A DNA stretch of 64,000 bases from NCBI GenBank assembly GCA_963680875.1, contig OY804576.1, positions 72,545,668 to 72,609,667 on the forward strand, given 5' to 3'. Under the pieces are notes generated by a model. The model was not told the origin of the DNA. It saw only the letters and a program-made list of their open reading frames with translations, and made no database searches. This document shows, piece by piece, positions 21,333-36,300 of the stretch (position 1 is the stretch's first letter; each line of letters opens with the position of its first letter). A program made the translations under genes and the position numbers. This stretch comes from Bathymodiolus brooksi. Taxonomy: Eukaryota > Mollusca > Bivalvia > Mytilida > Modiolidae.

Positions 21333-24300
21333 GTATATAGTCTCTTCACCCACATGTATTCTTCTTCATTATGTACTTGCATACATATGTTCTTATACTT
21401 GCTAATTTGAATATAAATAGAGTCGATCTCTGATGAGTCGAATTTTCAAGAACCACATTTTTGCTCCACTTTAGCAGAGTATTCAAGTTATGAGTGGCCA
21501 GGACAGATATGATTCTTTTCTTAATCAAAATTCATTGTAGCTGAAGGTTACATTGGCATGAAATGCAGTCATTTATTGTCCTTAGAGTAATGGAAGCTCA
21601 CTAAAATTGAATCACTTTGATTGCTTAAACTACTAATAACTCAATTATTATTTTTTACATTTTTTAATCTCCTTTCAAGTTTGAACCCCTAAAATTATTA
21701 AAGTTTTATACTACTGTTTTGTTATGAATAATTTATTAGATAAAGACAGGATTATTTTGTTGTTTTAATTTTAGATGATGGATACATAAATGTATACATT
21801 CTTATTTACAGGGACTGTGCTAATGACCCCACATGTGTCTTGTGTATTGACTGTTTCCAAAAGAGTGCTCATAAGAAACACAGATATAGGGTGTGTATAC
21901 TGTACATAGAGTTGTAATTCTGTTAAACTGAGTAGTAATTGACTCACAGACAAACAAATACAGGATAAATGGAAATATGTTTTATTATTAGCAACTCTGA
22001 ATCTTTTATTTTGAGTGAGTGATTGTTGTTTTATGCTAAATGAACAATTTGTTCAGCTATATCATGGTGAGATCAAGTTACATTTCGATCAGATGATGAT
22101 GATGTTCACACTTATTTGGATTTTTATAGTGCTAGCTCACTGAGACAACAGTCTATTGGTAAACATGTCGCTCAACACGGACACATTATCCTGATTCTGA
22201 GCAAACCAGTCTGCTCTTACTCCTTAATGCTGCGTGCTTAGCGGAACAACAGCAAAATATCAATTTTATTGTCTTTCGTTTTGCCAAACCAGGGCTTAAA
22301 TTAACGATCTACCACAGTCGAGACCCGCATGCTAACTATACAGATGTGGTCTCTTTTAGTTTATACTATAATTATTGTCAATATATATCATTGTTCAGAG
22401 ATACATGTAGCTTCAAATTGATACTGTAATTGTGGCACGTTTCAGTTATGTCTACTTACTTCAGTATAAATTTAGGATTATTTGATCTAACAGAAATGTT
22501 TTTCATCAGCATTATTCTGATTTGACTTGAGGAAACAAATCAAAATGTGTTAGCTTAAACCTTTCTTTCTGACATGCTAGTTAGTAGAAAAGTACCTTTA
22601 TCTGGGGATGACTAGTAGTTTGGTAAAAAAAATCTTGCTAAGTAACCAAGCTTAAGAAAGGATCTGCATGTATACCATTTGTGACCAAGTTTCAAGTCAG
22701 TTGAAACAGTCGAAAATTCAAACTACTTTCAGCCTTTCGTCAAGCATATTATTGTATTTATTACAGATGAGTACATCAGGTGGGGGTGGATATTGTGATT
22801 GTGGAGACATAGAAGCGTGGAAGGCACATCCTTACTGTGAGTTACACAACATTGATAGTAAGCCATCATATGATCAGGTATGTTTTAACAAAAGCATTAT
22901 TAAAGCAGTAATAAGATTAAGAGATTCAACAATATTTTTTTTAATTATGCTGAGATTGAAAAATATTTTTTTTAATTATGCTGAGATTGAAAAATAATTT
23001 TTTTTAATTATGCTGAGATTGAATTTTTTTTTCAATTATGCTGAAAATAGCTGATAGGAGAAAATTCTCTTCAAAATGTCTGTTTTTCATGGGAGAAATA
23101 AAAAAATATTTCTGAGAAATTATCAACTTAATTGAAATGAAACTGTACATAAATAGTCATTGTGTAATCCCTTTCACAGCTTTAATATTTTGTTACTATT
23201 GGAATTCAAAGATGGCTATCACCACAATGCATCTAATGGAAAAAGAAGAAAAATATTCTTAAGAATTATATAAACTTGATTGAAATGAAATTGTACTTAA
23301 GAAGTCCCTAACACAACTTTAATATTTTTTTTCAATTAGAATTTTAAGATGGCCATGCCACCACCACAGAACATTGTTTAACATATGCGACAATGTGTAT
23401 ATGATCATGAAGCTTTTTCTCTTAATCTACAAATTTGGTTGAAACCGAACAATGCATGAATAACCAAGTTTATCCTGCAATCATTACATTTGCTGTGGAA
23501 TAAAAGTATACAAATAAATTTTTGCTTTATTCGTCTAGTATACAAATAACATTCTCCTGGTCCCTGATTCATGTAGAGTGAAGGGTAAGAACATGTAACA
23601 GTATAATGCAGACGTAACAGGACACCCTAAAAAGGATTGGAATGACACTTGCTTCCACTGTTTTCAATTTAATTTAGCAGTTGTTTAGTACTTTTTGACA
23701 TTACAGATAAGCCCAATATAAAATATTAATTTGCACTTGCTGCAAAACAGGTTAGAAAAGCTCGCCAAGGTTTGTTTTTCTACCTGTTTTTAAGGCTCAT
23801 TCAAATAAATTTTATATATTTCGACAATGTACATACATGTATATTGAATATGAGCTGTTAGTTTTATATTTAAATAATACATCCATTGATTTGTTAATTA
23901 TTTCATTGACACATAGATGTACAATACATGTACAGTATTATAATCATGTTATATTACAGAATCGAATAGAAGTTTTACCAGTAGATCTTACATGTAAAGT
24001 ATTATAACGATTTTATATTACAGAATCCAATAGAAGTTTTACCAGTAGATCTTACATGTAAAGTATTATAACCATCTTATATTACAGAATCCAATAGAAG
24101 TTTTACCAGTAGATCTTACATGTAAAGTATTATAACCATCTTATATTACAGAATCCAATAGAAGTTTTACCAGTAGATCTTACATGTAAAGTATTATAAC
24201 GATCTTATATTACAGAATCCAATAGAAGTTTTACCAGTAGATTTTACATGTAAAGTATTATAACGATCTTATATTACAGAATCCAATAGAAGTTTTACCA

Positions 24301-27300
24301 GTAGATCTTACATGTAAAGTATTATAACCATCTTATATTACAGAATCCAATAGAAGTTTTACCAGTAGATCTTACATGTAAAGTATTATAACAATCTTAT
24401 ATTACAGAATCCAATAGAAGTTTTACCAGTAGATCTTACATGTAAAGTATTATAACAATCTTATATTACAGAATCCAATAGAAGTTTTACCAGTAGATCT
24501 TACATGTAAAGTATTATAACAATCTTATATTACAGAATCCAATAGAAGTTTTACCAGTAGATATTACATGTAAAGTATTATAACGATTTTATATTACAGA
24601 ATCCAATAGAAGTTTTACCAGTAGATCTTACATGTAAAGTATTATAACGATCTTATATTACAGAATCCAATAGAAGTTTTACCAGTAGATCTTACATGTA
24701 AAGTATTATAACCATCTTATATTACAGAATCCAATAGAAGTTTTACCAGTAGATCTTACATGTAAAGTATTATAACAATCTTATATTACAGAATCCAATA
24801 GAAGTTTTACCAGTAGATCTTACATGTAAAGTATTATAACCATCTTATATTACAGAATCCAATAGAAGTTTTACCAGTAGATCTTACATGTAAAGTATTA
24901 TAACGATCCTATATTACAGAATCCAATAGAAGTTTTACCAGTAGATCTTACATGTAAAGTATTATAACCATCTTATATTACAGAATCCAATAGAAGTTTT
25001 ACCAGTAGATCTTACATGTAAAGTATTATAACAATCTTATATTACAGAATCCAATAGAAGTTTTACCAGTAGATCTTACATGTAAAGTATTATAACAATC
25101 TTATATTACAGAATCCAATAGAAGTTTTACCAGTAGATCTTACATGTAAAGTATTATAACGATTTTATATTACAGAATCCAATAGAAGTTTTACCAGTAG
25201 ATCTTACATGTAAAGTATTATAACGATCTTATATTACAGAATCCAATAGAAGTTTTACCAGTAGATCTTACATGTAAAGTATTATAACCATCTTATATTA
25301 CAGAATCCAATAGAAGTTTTATCAGTAGATCTTACATGTAAAGTATTATAACCATCTTATATTACAGAATCCAATAGAAGTTTTACCAGTAGATCTTACA
25401 TGTAAAGTATTATAACAATCTTATATTACAGAATCCAATAGAAGTTTTACCAGTAGATCTTACATGTAAAGTATTATAACCATCTTATATTACAGAATCC
25501 AATAGAAGTTTTACCAGTAGATCTTACATGTAAAGTATTATAACAATCTTATATTACAGAATCCAATAGAAGTTTTACCAGTAGATCTTACAGACAGAGC
25601 TAGTGCTATGTTTATGGCTACATTACATTATGTTGTACAGACATTGACATGGGAGCAGTGTGACTGTCTTCCATCAGATATACAACCTGAAGGGGAGTTA
25701 GATGATACCTACATCACTATGTTATTTAATGATGAAATACACACATATGAACAGGTTGGTTAATTGTTTGATTGAATTTTACTGGATCAAAACTGAACAA
25801 ACTATTTATTCTTCCATTTCAATAGGATATTGTATTAAAGTATGTAACTAAATTTTATTGATCATCTTAATCAATTTGATTTCTCATTGGATTGGTGCTG
25901 TAATGGTTAGCATGCTTGGTTCCAGTGCAGTAGGTTGTAAATTCGAGCCCCATTCGAGTCGAATAATAGACTACAAAATTGGTATTTGCAAAAGTTCTGA
26001 ATTAACATAAAAGATAAAAAAAAGTTTTGAGTGGGGTGACATGTCTACCCGCAGACTGTTGTTACAGTGAACTAGCAAAATTCTTTCTCTTATTTTAAGG
26101 TGATCAACACTTTACAAAGAGCAGTTGACTGTACTCAAGAACAAGCTGTAGAATATGCTACCATTGTTGATAGAGAGGTAAGTATATCATGTAATGAGTA
26201 GAATGACATTTTCATGTTATAAATGTGTCTTGTATTTAAATGGTCTAGCCTAGTCATGAATTATAAAAATCCGCAAAACCGTATCGGTGGTGTAATGGTT
26301 AGCGTGCTCGCCTCGAATGCAGTAGATTGTGGGTTCGAGCCCCGGTCAGGTCAAACCAAAAGACTATAAAATTGGTATTTGTTGCTTCTCCGTTAAGCAC
26401 ACAGCATTGAGGAGAAAGAGCAAAGACTGGTTGGCTTGGAATCAGAATAATGTTTCCGAGTGGAGCGACATGTCTACCCGTGGACTGTTGACTGTTGTTT
26501 CAACGAACTAGCACTATAGAAATCCAACTCAGCATGTTGGTCTAGAACAAAGCGGACCTCATCATCATCTCATTTGAAATTAACTTGTTCTCACTATGAT
26601 ATAGTAGAAAAATTGCTGAATTGGCATTAAGCAACAATCGCTCACTCACTCGAAAATCCACACGGTTCTCTGACAGTCAAAAGGTTAAATCTTTTGAGAC
26701 AATAAATTTGTATAGAGCTAAAAATTGGTTTGCATATTTACAAATTGAAAAATTCACTATTTTATGATGTACAGATAAATAGCAATATATTTGATTTTAC
26801 CAAATCTTTACAAATATTTAATAAAAGGAAAATTGTAAAATACAAAAATTTAATGTTATTTTATTACTGTTTAATATCAATTTTAACCATTTTCAGGTAT
26901 ATCATGACAAAAACCAGAAATAATCCTCTACCGCAAGTCACTGACAAACTTTATCAAATAGTGATATTGACTACATCTTGCCATATACAGGAATTATACT
27001 GATATCTGTAGTGATGACAGACACTGCTTGTATAGGTAGATGTTAATCCAAACTAGCGTATGATCCTGGCCACAACAGTCCCTCTGCAAATTAATAATGT
27101 GTGTTCCCTACTTAGTAAAATGTATTTTAAGATGTTCCCTACTTTAATGAAATGTATTTTAAGATTTTCCATTCTTTAGTCAAAATGTATTTGAAGACAA
27201 TTTAACAGAAATTATGTTTTTTTTGTAGGGAAGAAGTACAGTAAGAGATGGTACATTTTCCTATTGTGAAAAGGCTCGACATATAATTGAGGTAAAAAGA

Positions 27301-30300
27301 TATATTCAATGTCGTTGTACTCAATTTCTAGGCAGTTTTGTGTTCAACAACAGTGTAATCTGACAGGAAAGTGTTATGAAAGGGAAAATAAAGTAAACAG
27401 TCATATGTCGCCCACATTTGTGCATTATCGGCACCTCTTTCGCCTCCCAATATCATGGCTAATACATGGCTTCATACAATAATTGGGGCTTTTAAATAAA
27501 GCACCATGTTTTTTGTTATATTAATAATTCATAAAAGACCTGTTGATATAAATGTCAAAATTTCACAGAAAAAAATCAATCATAATTTGTAGAATACTTC
27601 TCCTAATGTTTTCATTTCATCTAAGTCTAACTTATAGCATGTATATTATCAGAAAATAAAGCATCAACTTTTTTTTTTGTTTAACAATAAGAAGAGTTTG
27701 AAGATACCAAAGGGGTAATCAGAATCCGTAAATCGTAGAAAGACAAACAACACATGGCCAAAAGAAAAAGAATGAAAGGACAAACAACGATCTACAAAGC
27801 ATACACATAAAACTAAAGATTGAGTAACAGGAAACCCACTAAAAACCGGGAGTGAACTCAGGTGCTCCAGAAGGATAAGCATTTCATGTTCCACTAGTGC
27901 CACCCGTCGTGTAACACATTTAGTAGATTATTGCTACAATGTGGATAGTTATGAAGTTTTTTTTTATTAGGTTTTTAGCTTACATGGCCTATTGCATGAT
28001 GGTCAAAGTCTGTATCTTACTGGCAGTGCACTAACATCTAAAGACATTTGGTTTTGAATGATGTAGGGTAAACCGCTATTCACATTCAGTAATTTTATTT
28101 CTTTTCAAAATCGACAAAAGTTTTCTAATCTTGTCGCTGAGTGGTTGATTGAACTTTGATGTGTGGCGTGACCCAATACAAAATGTCACTAGAAGTATGC
28201 CAATGTATTCTAATGTTTTATCTGGCATTCTACTGACATCTAAAGACATATGGTTTTGGGTGCTGTTCACATTCAGTAGGCTAGATTTTTAACTCACATG
28301 GCCTATTGATTGGCAGGTTGTTCAAGTATGTATCTTACAATCTGATGTTTTATCTGGCATTGCAATAACATCTAAAGACATCTGGTTTTGGATGATGTAG
28401 GGTAAACGACTATTCTTATTCAGTAGCTTTTATTCTTTTCAAAACCAAGTTTCCTGGGCTTATCGCTGAGTGGTCACTTGAACTTTGGCAAGTGGCGTTT
28501 GTGGCGTTCTCCAAGCATGATGCACTCATTTCTGTCCCCAATGTATTAGATCTCAGAAAGAATGATGAAATGATTAAAACTCTTGATATTTCTTCCAGCA
28601 TGCTACATCCAGACATGGTAGTAAACCATTAAAGGTACAGATAATGCACACAATAGTTGTAGCTCATCAAAAGTTTGCTCTGAAACTGGTAACCTGGCTC
28701 CAAAATATCATTGGGAAATCTGGTGAGTTTAGTATTCACTTTATAAACACCTCGACAAAATTTTCCAATGAATGTTGAAAAATATTATTGAAATAAAAAT
28801 TCTTTTATAGTTTTAAATTGTTCACTTTTAAAACTTTTAACTTTTGTCGGAAGTATATACCACAATTTAAAATTTGAATTACAGTGAAACCTGTCTAAAC
28901 TGAACCCTTTTCGGACTAAAACTGAAAAATAGACAGGTGTTCGGTTTAGACAGGTTAAATTCACTAAAATTTACAATATTAGGACTAAGTCTAATGTTCA
29001 GTTTACACAGGATTTCGGTTTATTCAGGGTTCGGTGTAGACAGATTTCACTACAATGTTTTTGCTATTTGATTTTTGTTTCTTTTACCAGACGGATTAAG
29101 AAGATTGTTTTGCACACTTAACACACAGCCTTATGAGGATGGTGAATCATTGATTGAAAAGTTGATCTTATCCGATACACAGATGTGGAAAGGTAAGTCT
29201 TTAACGGTAGGGTAAGGTTATAGTTCAATAGTTTGGTTTATGGAGTTTAATGCCACTTTCAACAATATATCAGTTATATCGTGACAGTCAGTTTTATTGG
29301 TGGAGGAAACCATAGAAAACCACCGACCTGTCGCAAGTCACTGACAATCACATAGTGTTGCATCGAGTGCATCTCGCTATCAACGGGATTCAAACTCATA
29401 ACTTTAGTGGTGATAGGCACTGATTGCACTGGTAGTTGTAAATCCAACTACCATACGATCACAGCCACAACGGCCCCTAGTTCAATAGTAGTCCATTTTA
29501 TCGGTGGAGGTAGTTGCAGGGTCTGCTCTGGCTCCCAAAAGTAAGAGCCAGAAAAATCGCCAGGTGCCGGTTTTGAAAGTTAGGAGCCAGCTAAAATTTT
29601 TACAAGGAGCCAATTTTTTCGAACCGAAACAGTGGATGATTGCATGTACCACTACCAGTTTCATGTTCAGTTTCATGTATAAATGGTCCGGATTTGTTTG
29701 TACAAATGTTAATGTCTGTATTGTACTTCTGTTTTTCATTTCGATTTAATCATCAAAAACAAAAAGATTTATATAATTTATTACAATATACTGTATTTTA
29801 CGGATTATCAGGGATTCAGCCAGGATTTTGAGACCATTAGTCACTTTTGCGGAACAGATTTTTAATGTCAGAGCTTAATCTTATAATCAGTTACTTTGCC
29901 TTATTAGTTAGTAATGGAGATTGAAAAGCTATGAAAACCTCCTAGGATGGGAACATACTCTGCAAATTAGAAACCAACTGATAAAACATAACATTGCCAT
30001 GATTTTGATCTAATACCACACAAATTGTAATACATACCCCCCCCCCCCCCCCTTTTTTGAAATATTACTGTGCTTTGATCTAATACCACACAAATTGTAA
30101 TAAGTTTATAACCCCCACCCTTTTTGAAATGTTACTGTGCTTTGGTCTAATACCACAACATTTGTGTAGTCTTCAGCAGAAAAAAATCTGTCTCTGCCAA
30201 TGGTCCAACTTCTAGATACTTTGTACAAAATGTAGGTAATGAATAGAACAAACGTTAAAAACTGAAGCAAGTTGTAAAATAAATAATTATTCCTCAGATC

Positions 30301-33300
30301 GCATAATCAAATTGCAACAATTGGAATAAAAATACTGACTGTGGTTATTTTTTTTTCACGTGTCTGTTTGTAAATAATTCTATAAATAGAACGCAATTGT
30401 TACCTGGATGCTGGTCGATAAAAAACTTATGCGTCCTCGTGCAGTGCATTTCAATGGCCAACCTTCGCATATAAAAAAGTGACCATATTAAATATGAGAA
30501 CTAAGATTATATTTCACAGAAATGAGAATAAATATAGCAAAAGTTCGTTTGGTTAAAAGTATCGGTGGATTACATTGCAAACTCCTGTTGAACTTGATCG
30601 CGCCATTTTTATTTTTTAAGTTTCTTTATAAACCAAAGTTTATGACTTTTCGAGAAAGTCACTTTCAAAATACTTAATAAATACACGTGTACGATAGACA
30701 AAAGACTTCCTAACTCCGAACTCCAGTATAAACATGATATCGACATTTTCATAAATGAAAGTGGCAAAAATAGTTCGTTATGGTGGACATTATCGTGCAA
30801 CGATTAACGAATGATGATTACAAAAATATGTCCACTTAAAATACATACTGTGACATTTTGAGTACATATCAATCATAACTATAAAAAAAAAATCATTATC
30901 GTTGATTGAATTCTTTGTCGGGGTCATTATCTTTAACCAGGTAAATCAAGCCAGGTGTGATCAAAGATCCTGCAATAAAAACAAAAAATTCTATAATCCG
31001 TTGATTGGCTTGTAACATGTAATAAAATTGTCATTGTAGTGACTAATTATTTTTAATCAGCAAATGAAGAAGAAGAATGGATTGTTACAAACATTTTTCT
31101 ACGATTTTTTGAAAATTCAAGTGACGAATTGGGTACGGGAAATACTTGTCACTTGCGAAAATCAATTGTCAATAATTTATTGATTTTTGTTACGGTACAC
31201 AGTGATTATCTATAAATTTACACAAGGAAATCTAGGCGCCAAAAAAATCGCCAGCAGCCGATTTCAGTCGCCAGTCAAGAAAAAAAATCGCAAATTGCGA
31301 CATTGGCGACCGACAGCGCGATCCCTGAGTTGGAGTACCCAGAGGAAACCAAAGATATTCTGCTACTACTGACAAACTTTCATGATAGTAAGTTGTATTG
31401 ATTGCACTTGGCCCCGGGCAAGGAATTGAAGTTGGTGACAAGGATGAGGGAGGGGCACTTCCTATATAAATGTATATACAGACATGTCTCTGAAATGGTT
31501 TGACTTTTTTAGCTTTCAGATATATGATTGGGTGGTAAATTGTCCACCTTTAATGGGTGGAGATGTTTGAATAAATGTTAGAGAATACCAAAGGGGCAAT
31601 CAAAAATGGGCAATCCAGAGAAACTGGCAACATACAAGACGAAGAAAAACTTAACAAAAACACAACACAATATGTGTTGGACACCACTATATGCAAACAA
31701 ATACAAATAATGTAAATAGGACCTTATTAAAACTATGATATATTATTGGATCATATATCTACAAGCCTGTGCAGCTTATTTATTGCCAAGTGAAATTCTT
31801 CTATCTTGGCCTTGTATTTTCTTCTTAAAACCAATAACATACTCTTGATTACTTTATATGTTAAACTGGAATGAAAACATATAAAATTGTGTATCATACT
31901 GGAGATATATATGTAGATTCTCTTTCTGCTACCAGCACATTTTCTCCACTCCAGATTTTAAATCCAAATTTTAAAGCTCAAGCTTATTATTTGAAAATTT
32001 AACTATCGAAAGTGGAGAATTGTAGTAATCCACTGGTAGCAAAAGGAGAATCTGTTTCTACTGTGATCGGAGCATCGAAAATATGTTTTAAGTTGTTAAT
32101 GACACCGAAAAGCAGTTGGTGGTAATTCTCATGCAGAAATTTAAACACAGTGGTGATTTAAAATATTGCAAAAATTCAACCAACTGGTCAAAAAGCTAAG
32201 AATAGGAGAAAGTATTATAATCTGAGAACTGTTGTCATAGGTAGTAGTAAAAATATAAGACAACTAACTAAATAAAAATATTATTTTGTGTTTTTTAGCT
32301 GCCAGAATGGCAGTTCATCAGATGATGATGTCTGGGTAAGTAAAGTCAGTTATTTAATTTAAATTAATCTGGCCAAATATAAATTTTACTTACATTGATT
32401 TTACTGTAAAATAAGATATAGATGGAGTTAACAATCTTATGTAAAAACAAAACATAAAACAATCCTATGTAAAAACAAAACATAAAACAATCCTATGTAC
32501 AAACAAAACATAAAACAATCCTATGTACAAACAAAACATAAAACAATCCTATGTAAAAACAAAACATAAAACAATCCTATGTACAAAACAAAACATAAAA
32601 CAATCCTATGTACAAAACAAAACATAAAACAATCCTATGTAAAAACAAAACATAAAACAATCCTATGTAAAAACAAAACATAAAACAATCCTATGTAAAA
32701 ACAAAACATAAAACAATCCTATGTAAAAACAAAACATAAAACAATCCTATGTAAAAACAAAACATAAAACAATCCTATGTAAAAACAAAACATAAAACAA
32801 TCCTATGTAAAAACAAAACATAAAACAATCCTATGTAAAAACAAAACATAAAACAATCCTATGTAAAAACAAAACATAAAACAATCCTATGTAAAAACAA
32901 AACATAAAACAATCCTATGTAAAAACAAAACATAAAACAATCCTATGTAAAAACAAAACATAAAACAATCCTATGTAAAAACAAAACATAAAACAATCCT
33001 ATGTAAAAACAAAACATAAAACAATCCTATGTAAAAACAAAACATAAAACAATCCTATGTAAAAACAAAACATAAAACAATCCTATGTAAAAACAAAACA
33101 TAAAACAATCCTATGTAAAAACAAAACATAAAACAATCCTATGTAAAAACAAAACATAAAACAATCCTATGTAAAAACAAAACATAAAACAATCCTATGT
33201 AAAAACAAAACATAAAACAATCCTATGTAAAAACAAAACATAAAACAATCCTATGTAAAAACAAAACATAAAACAATCCTATGTAAAAACAAAACATAAA

Positions 33301-36300
33301 ACAATCCTATGTAAAAACAAAACATAAAACAATCCTATGTAAAAACAAAACATAAAACAATCCTATGTAAAAACAAAACATAAAACAATCCTATGTAAAA
33401 ACAAAACATAAAACAATCCTATGTAAAAACAAAACATAAAACAATCCTATGTAAAAACAAAACATAAAACAATCCTATGTAAAAACAAAACATAAAACAA
33501 TCCTATGTAAAAACAAAACATAAAACAATCCTATGTACAAACAAAACATAAAACAATCCTATGTAAAAACAAAACATAAAACAATCCTATGTAAAAACAA
33601 AACATAAAACAATCCTATGTAAAAACAAAACATAAAACAATCCTATGTACAAAACCAAGCAAATTTGCAATCATTGAAAACAATACAGAATATATATAGG
33701 TTAGGGGTATGGTATTTAATGCCACTTTCAACAATATTTCAGTTATATCGTGGATGTCAGTTTTATTGGTGGAGGAAACCCAGAGTACCCGAAGAAAACC
33801 ACCGACCTGCCGCAAGTGACTGACAAACTTGATCACATCAAGCTGTTTATATATATACATGTATACCATATATATTTAAGAATCCTGTGGTATATTTGAG
33901 ATTTTACTATGAGCAAATCATGTTTTCGTCTAAATATTATATAGAGTGGAGCACAGCGAGGCGAAGGGTAAGCTATTCTAGAATATTAAACTTACTCATG
34001 TCAATTCTAATAGGAAAACATATCCAAAAAAAAGATCTGAATTTGTGCAAATAGACAAGACCATTGATATTTTTTAGCACAATACATATTGTGGCATTGT
34101 CAATTTGTGCTGGTCATGCTTTTTTGAATATTGTAACATGGATCATTTCCACAAAGTGAATAAAGCATGTCATATTAGGTTTGGTTTTGTTTGTGGTGTT
34201 TCAACATTATTTCAGTTATATCGTGGCGGTCAGTTTATTGCTGGAGGAAACCGAAGTACCCGGAGAAAACCACCAACCTGTCGCAAGTCACTGACAAACT
34301 TTATCACATAATGTTGTATTGAATACCCCTCGCAATGATCAGGGTTCGAACTCACAACTTTAGTGGTCATAGGCACTGATTTCACAGTTAGTCATAAATC
34401 CATCTACCATACGATCATAATCACGTCATATTAGAATTATTTACATTAGATGTTATTATTTTATATTAAGCAAAACTATTTTGAGGCAAATTTAGCATAC
34501 CATGTCAATCATGGAGAGGTGTGTGTTCTGGTCTGTCTATTATGTCGGTACAAATTTTGAAAATGTACTTTTATATAAAAATAAACCTGAGCATTACGTG
34601 CATCAACTATTTTGTTAATCAACTAAAATGTTTGAAATTTATGCATAAATTTAAGAATTTTCTACAAATTTAATAGATTTAACATAGGAATGGAGAAAGG
34701 GGGGTTTACTTTTTTTTCTATTTCAAGCAATAAAAATATTCAAGTTGAAGCCATTTCCTTTTTTTCCAGTGTTTTAATGGATCAGGAATGTAAAAAACAG
34801 TTCTCGGTGATATTTACCAAGGTAAGATTTAAAACTGATAGGAAATCATTTTTATTAATAGAGAAATCTATATCAGAAATCAATTTATTATTTTGTATTA
34901 TTATGCATGAAACAGAGGAATGGAGCAATGACTTCATATTCAAAATGGGTCATCTATTTGAGAATTCAGTTTGTTATTTTGTACAAGTGTGAAGAAGAGG
35001 AATGTAGAATATTCAAATTCAAAATCCTTCTCTTTCTTTTACAATCAATTTAAAGTACAAAATCATGCTTTATATATGTACTAATACATCATAATTAAAT
35101 ATACATTTGTTTATTTTTCAATGAATTTTTACTACTATTTCTAAATTATTAGGTTGTCTGTCTATTTCATTATTCATACATGTAAATTAGCTGCAGAACT
35201 GTAGCTCTTAACAGTCTTTTTTTGACCATAGAGCTATGATTTTCACCTTGTATGTAAACTTGCTGAATTCCCACTCCAACTAAGGTCGTCGGTTCTTTCC
35301 TGTCCGGTACTATAATCTCATTTGTCAAATTGATATCGACCGGTTCATTAAATATTTTTCTACAACTTTCCATAGTTAATTACCTTTGTTTTTCTATATT
35401 TATATCCTTAAAATTGTATAAATGTCCATTGCTCTTTACTCTACCTTTAAGTCCTGCCATCTTATCTTGAGATCTTCCTAGAAATTCAGACTCAACTTCA
35501 GGCAACTTTGTAAATTACGACACATAATTTCAGGAAAAGCCTGTGCAAAGTTAAGCGATGTCAATTCTATAATTCTATACATTTCACATAGTTAATTAGG
35601 AGGCGGAACTTAAAAAGGCAGAGTAAAGGGCATATGCATGTTTTCCTTTTAAGAACTTAAATATAGATATACAAAAGTAATTAACTATTGAAGGTTGTAG
35701 AAAAATATTTTATGAACCAAACGGTATCAATTTACTTATTCAACGAACTCGACAAATATAATTATGCTACCCAAAAAGACCCGGACTCAGTTGGATTAAG
35801 AATTCTGCAAGTTCACAAATGGGTGAAATCTGTAGCTCTACCGTTTAAAAAAAGACTAAAAGAACTACGGTTCCGCAGCTAACATGTAGATAACTGCATT
35901 GAAAAATGCAGGTTGTGACAAGCGTTATCAGATATATCTTAAGTAAAATAGATTTAAGAGTTTAGCATGTTTATACTGTTAATCTAACCACACTTGAAAG
36001 GCAGTTTTCATTTAAGAAATAAAACATAAAAAAGTTTGTCTGCTTTAACAAAGTAATTTAAATTCTGGATTAAAATGAGAAACAGTAGTCAATTTTCTCC
36101 CTTTTTCTAGTTACGCTTGCAAGATACGCAATAATCTTCCTTTGTCCCTATGCCGTGACGTAGCTGAAATACTACTAAAGGTGGCATTGAATACCAATCA
36201 ATCCCTCTGTCCCTTAACTTCCAAAATGGGAATTATTTTATTGTTTCCTTGATCAAGCTTGGTTAATGGAGATTAAACAGAATATATGTATGGTGATAAT

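Noticed and set aside
26283..26360. Functional tRNA gene
   Set aside because: A and B boxes are present, but the sequence continues into a SINE body shared with other copies, and the acceptor stem is not complementary.
29504..29831. Open frames on both strands
   Set aside because: They coincide with the subterminal region of the hAT-like element and have no recognisable protein content.
32440..33652. CRISPR array
   Set aside because: Repeats follow each other directly with no spacers, in a eukaryotic intron.
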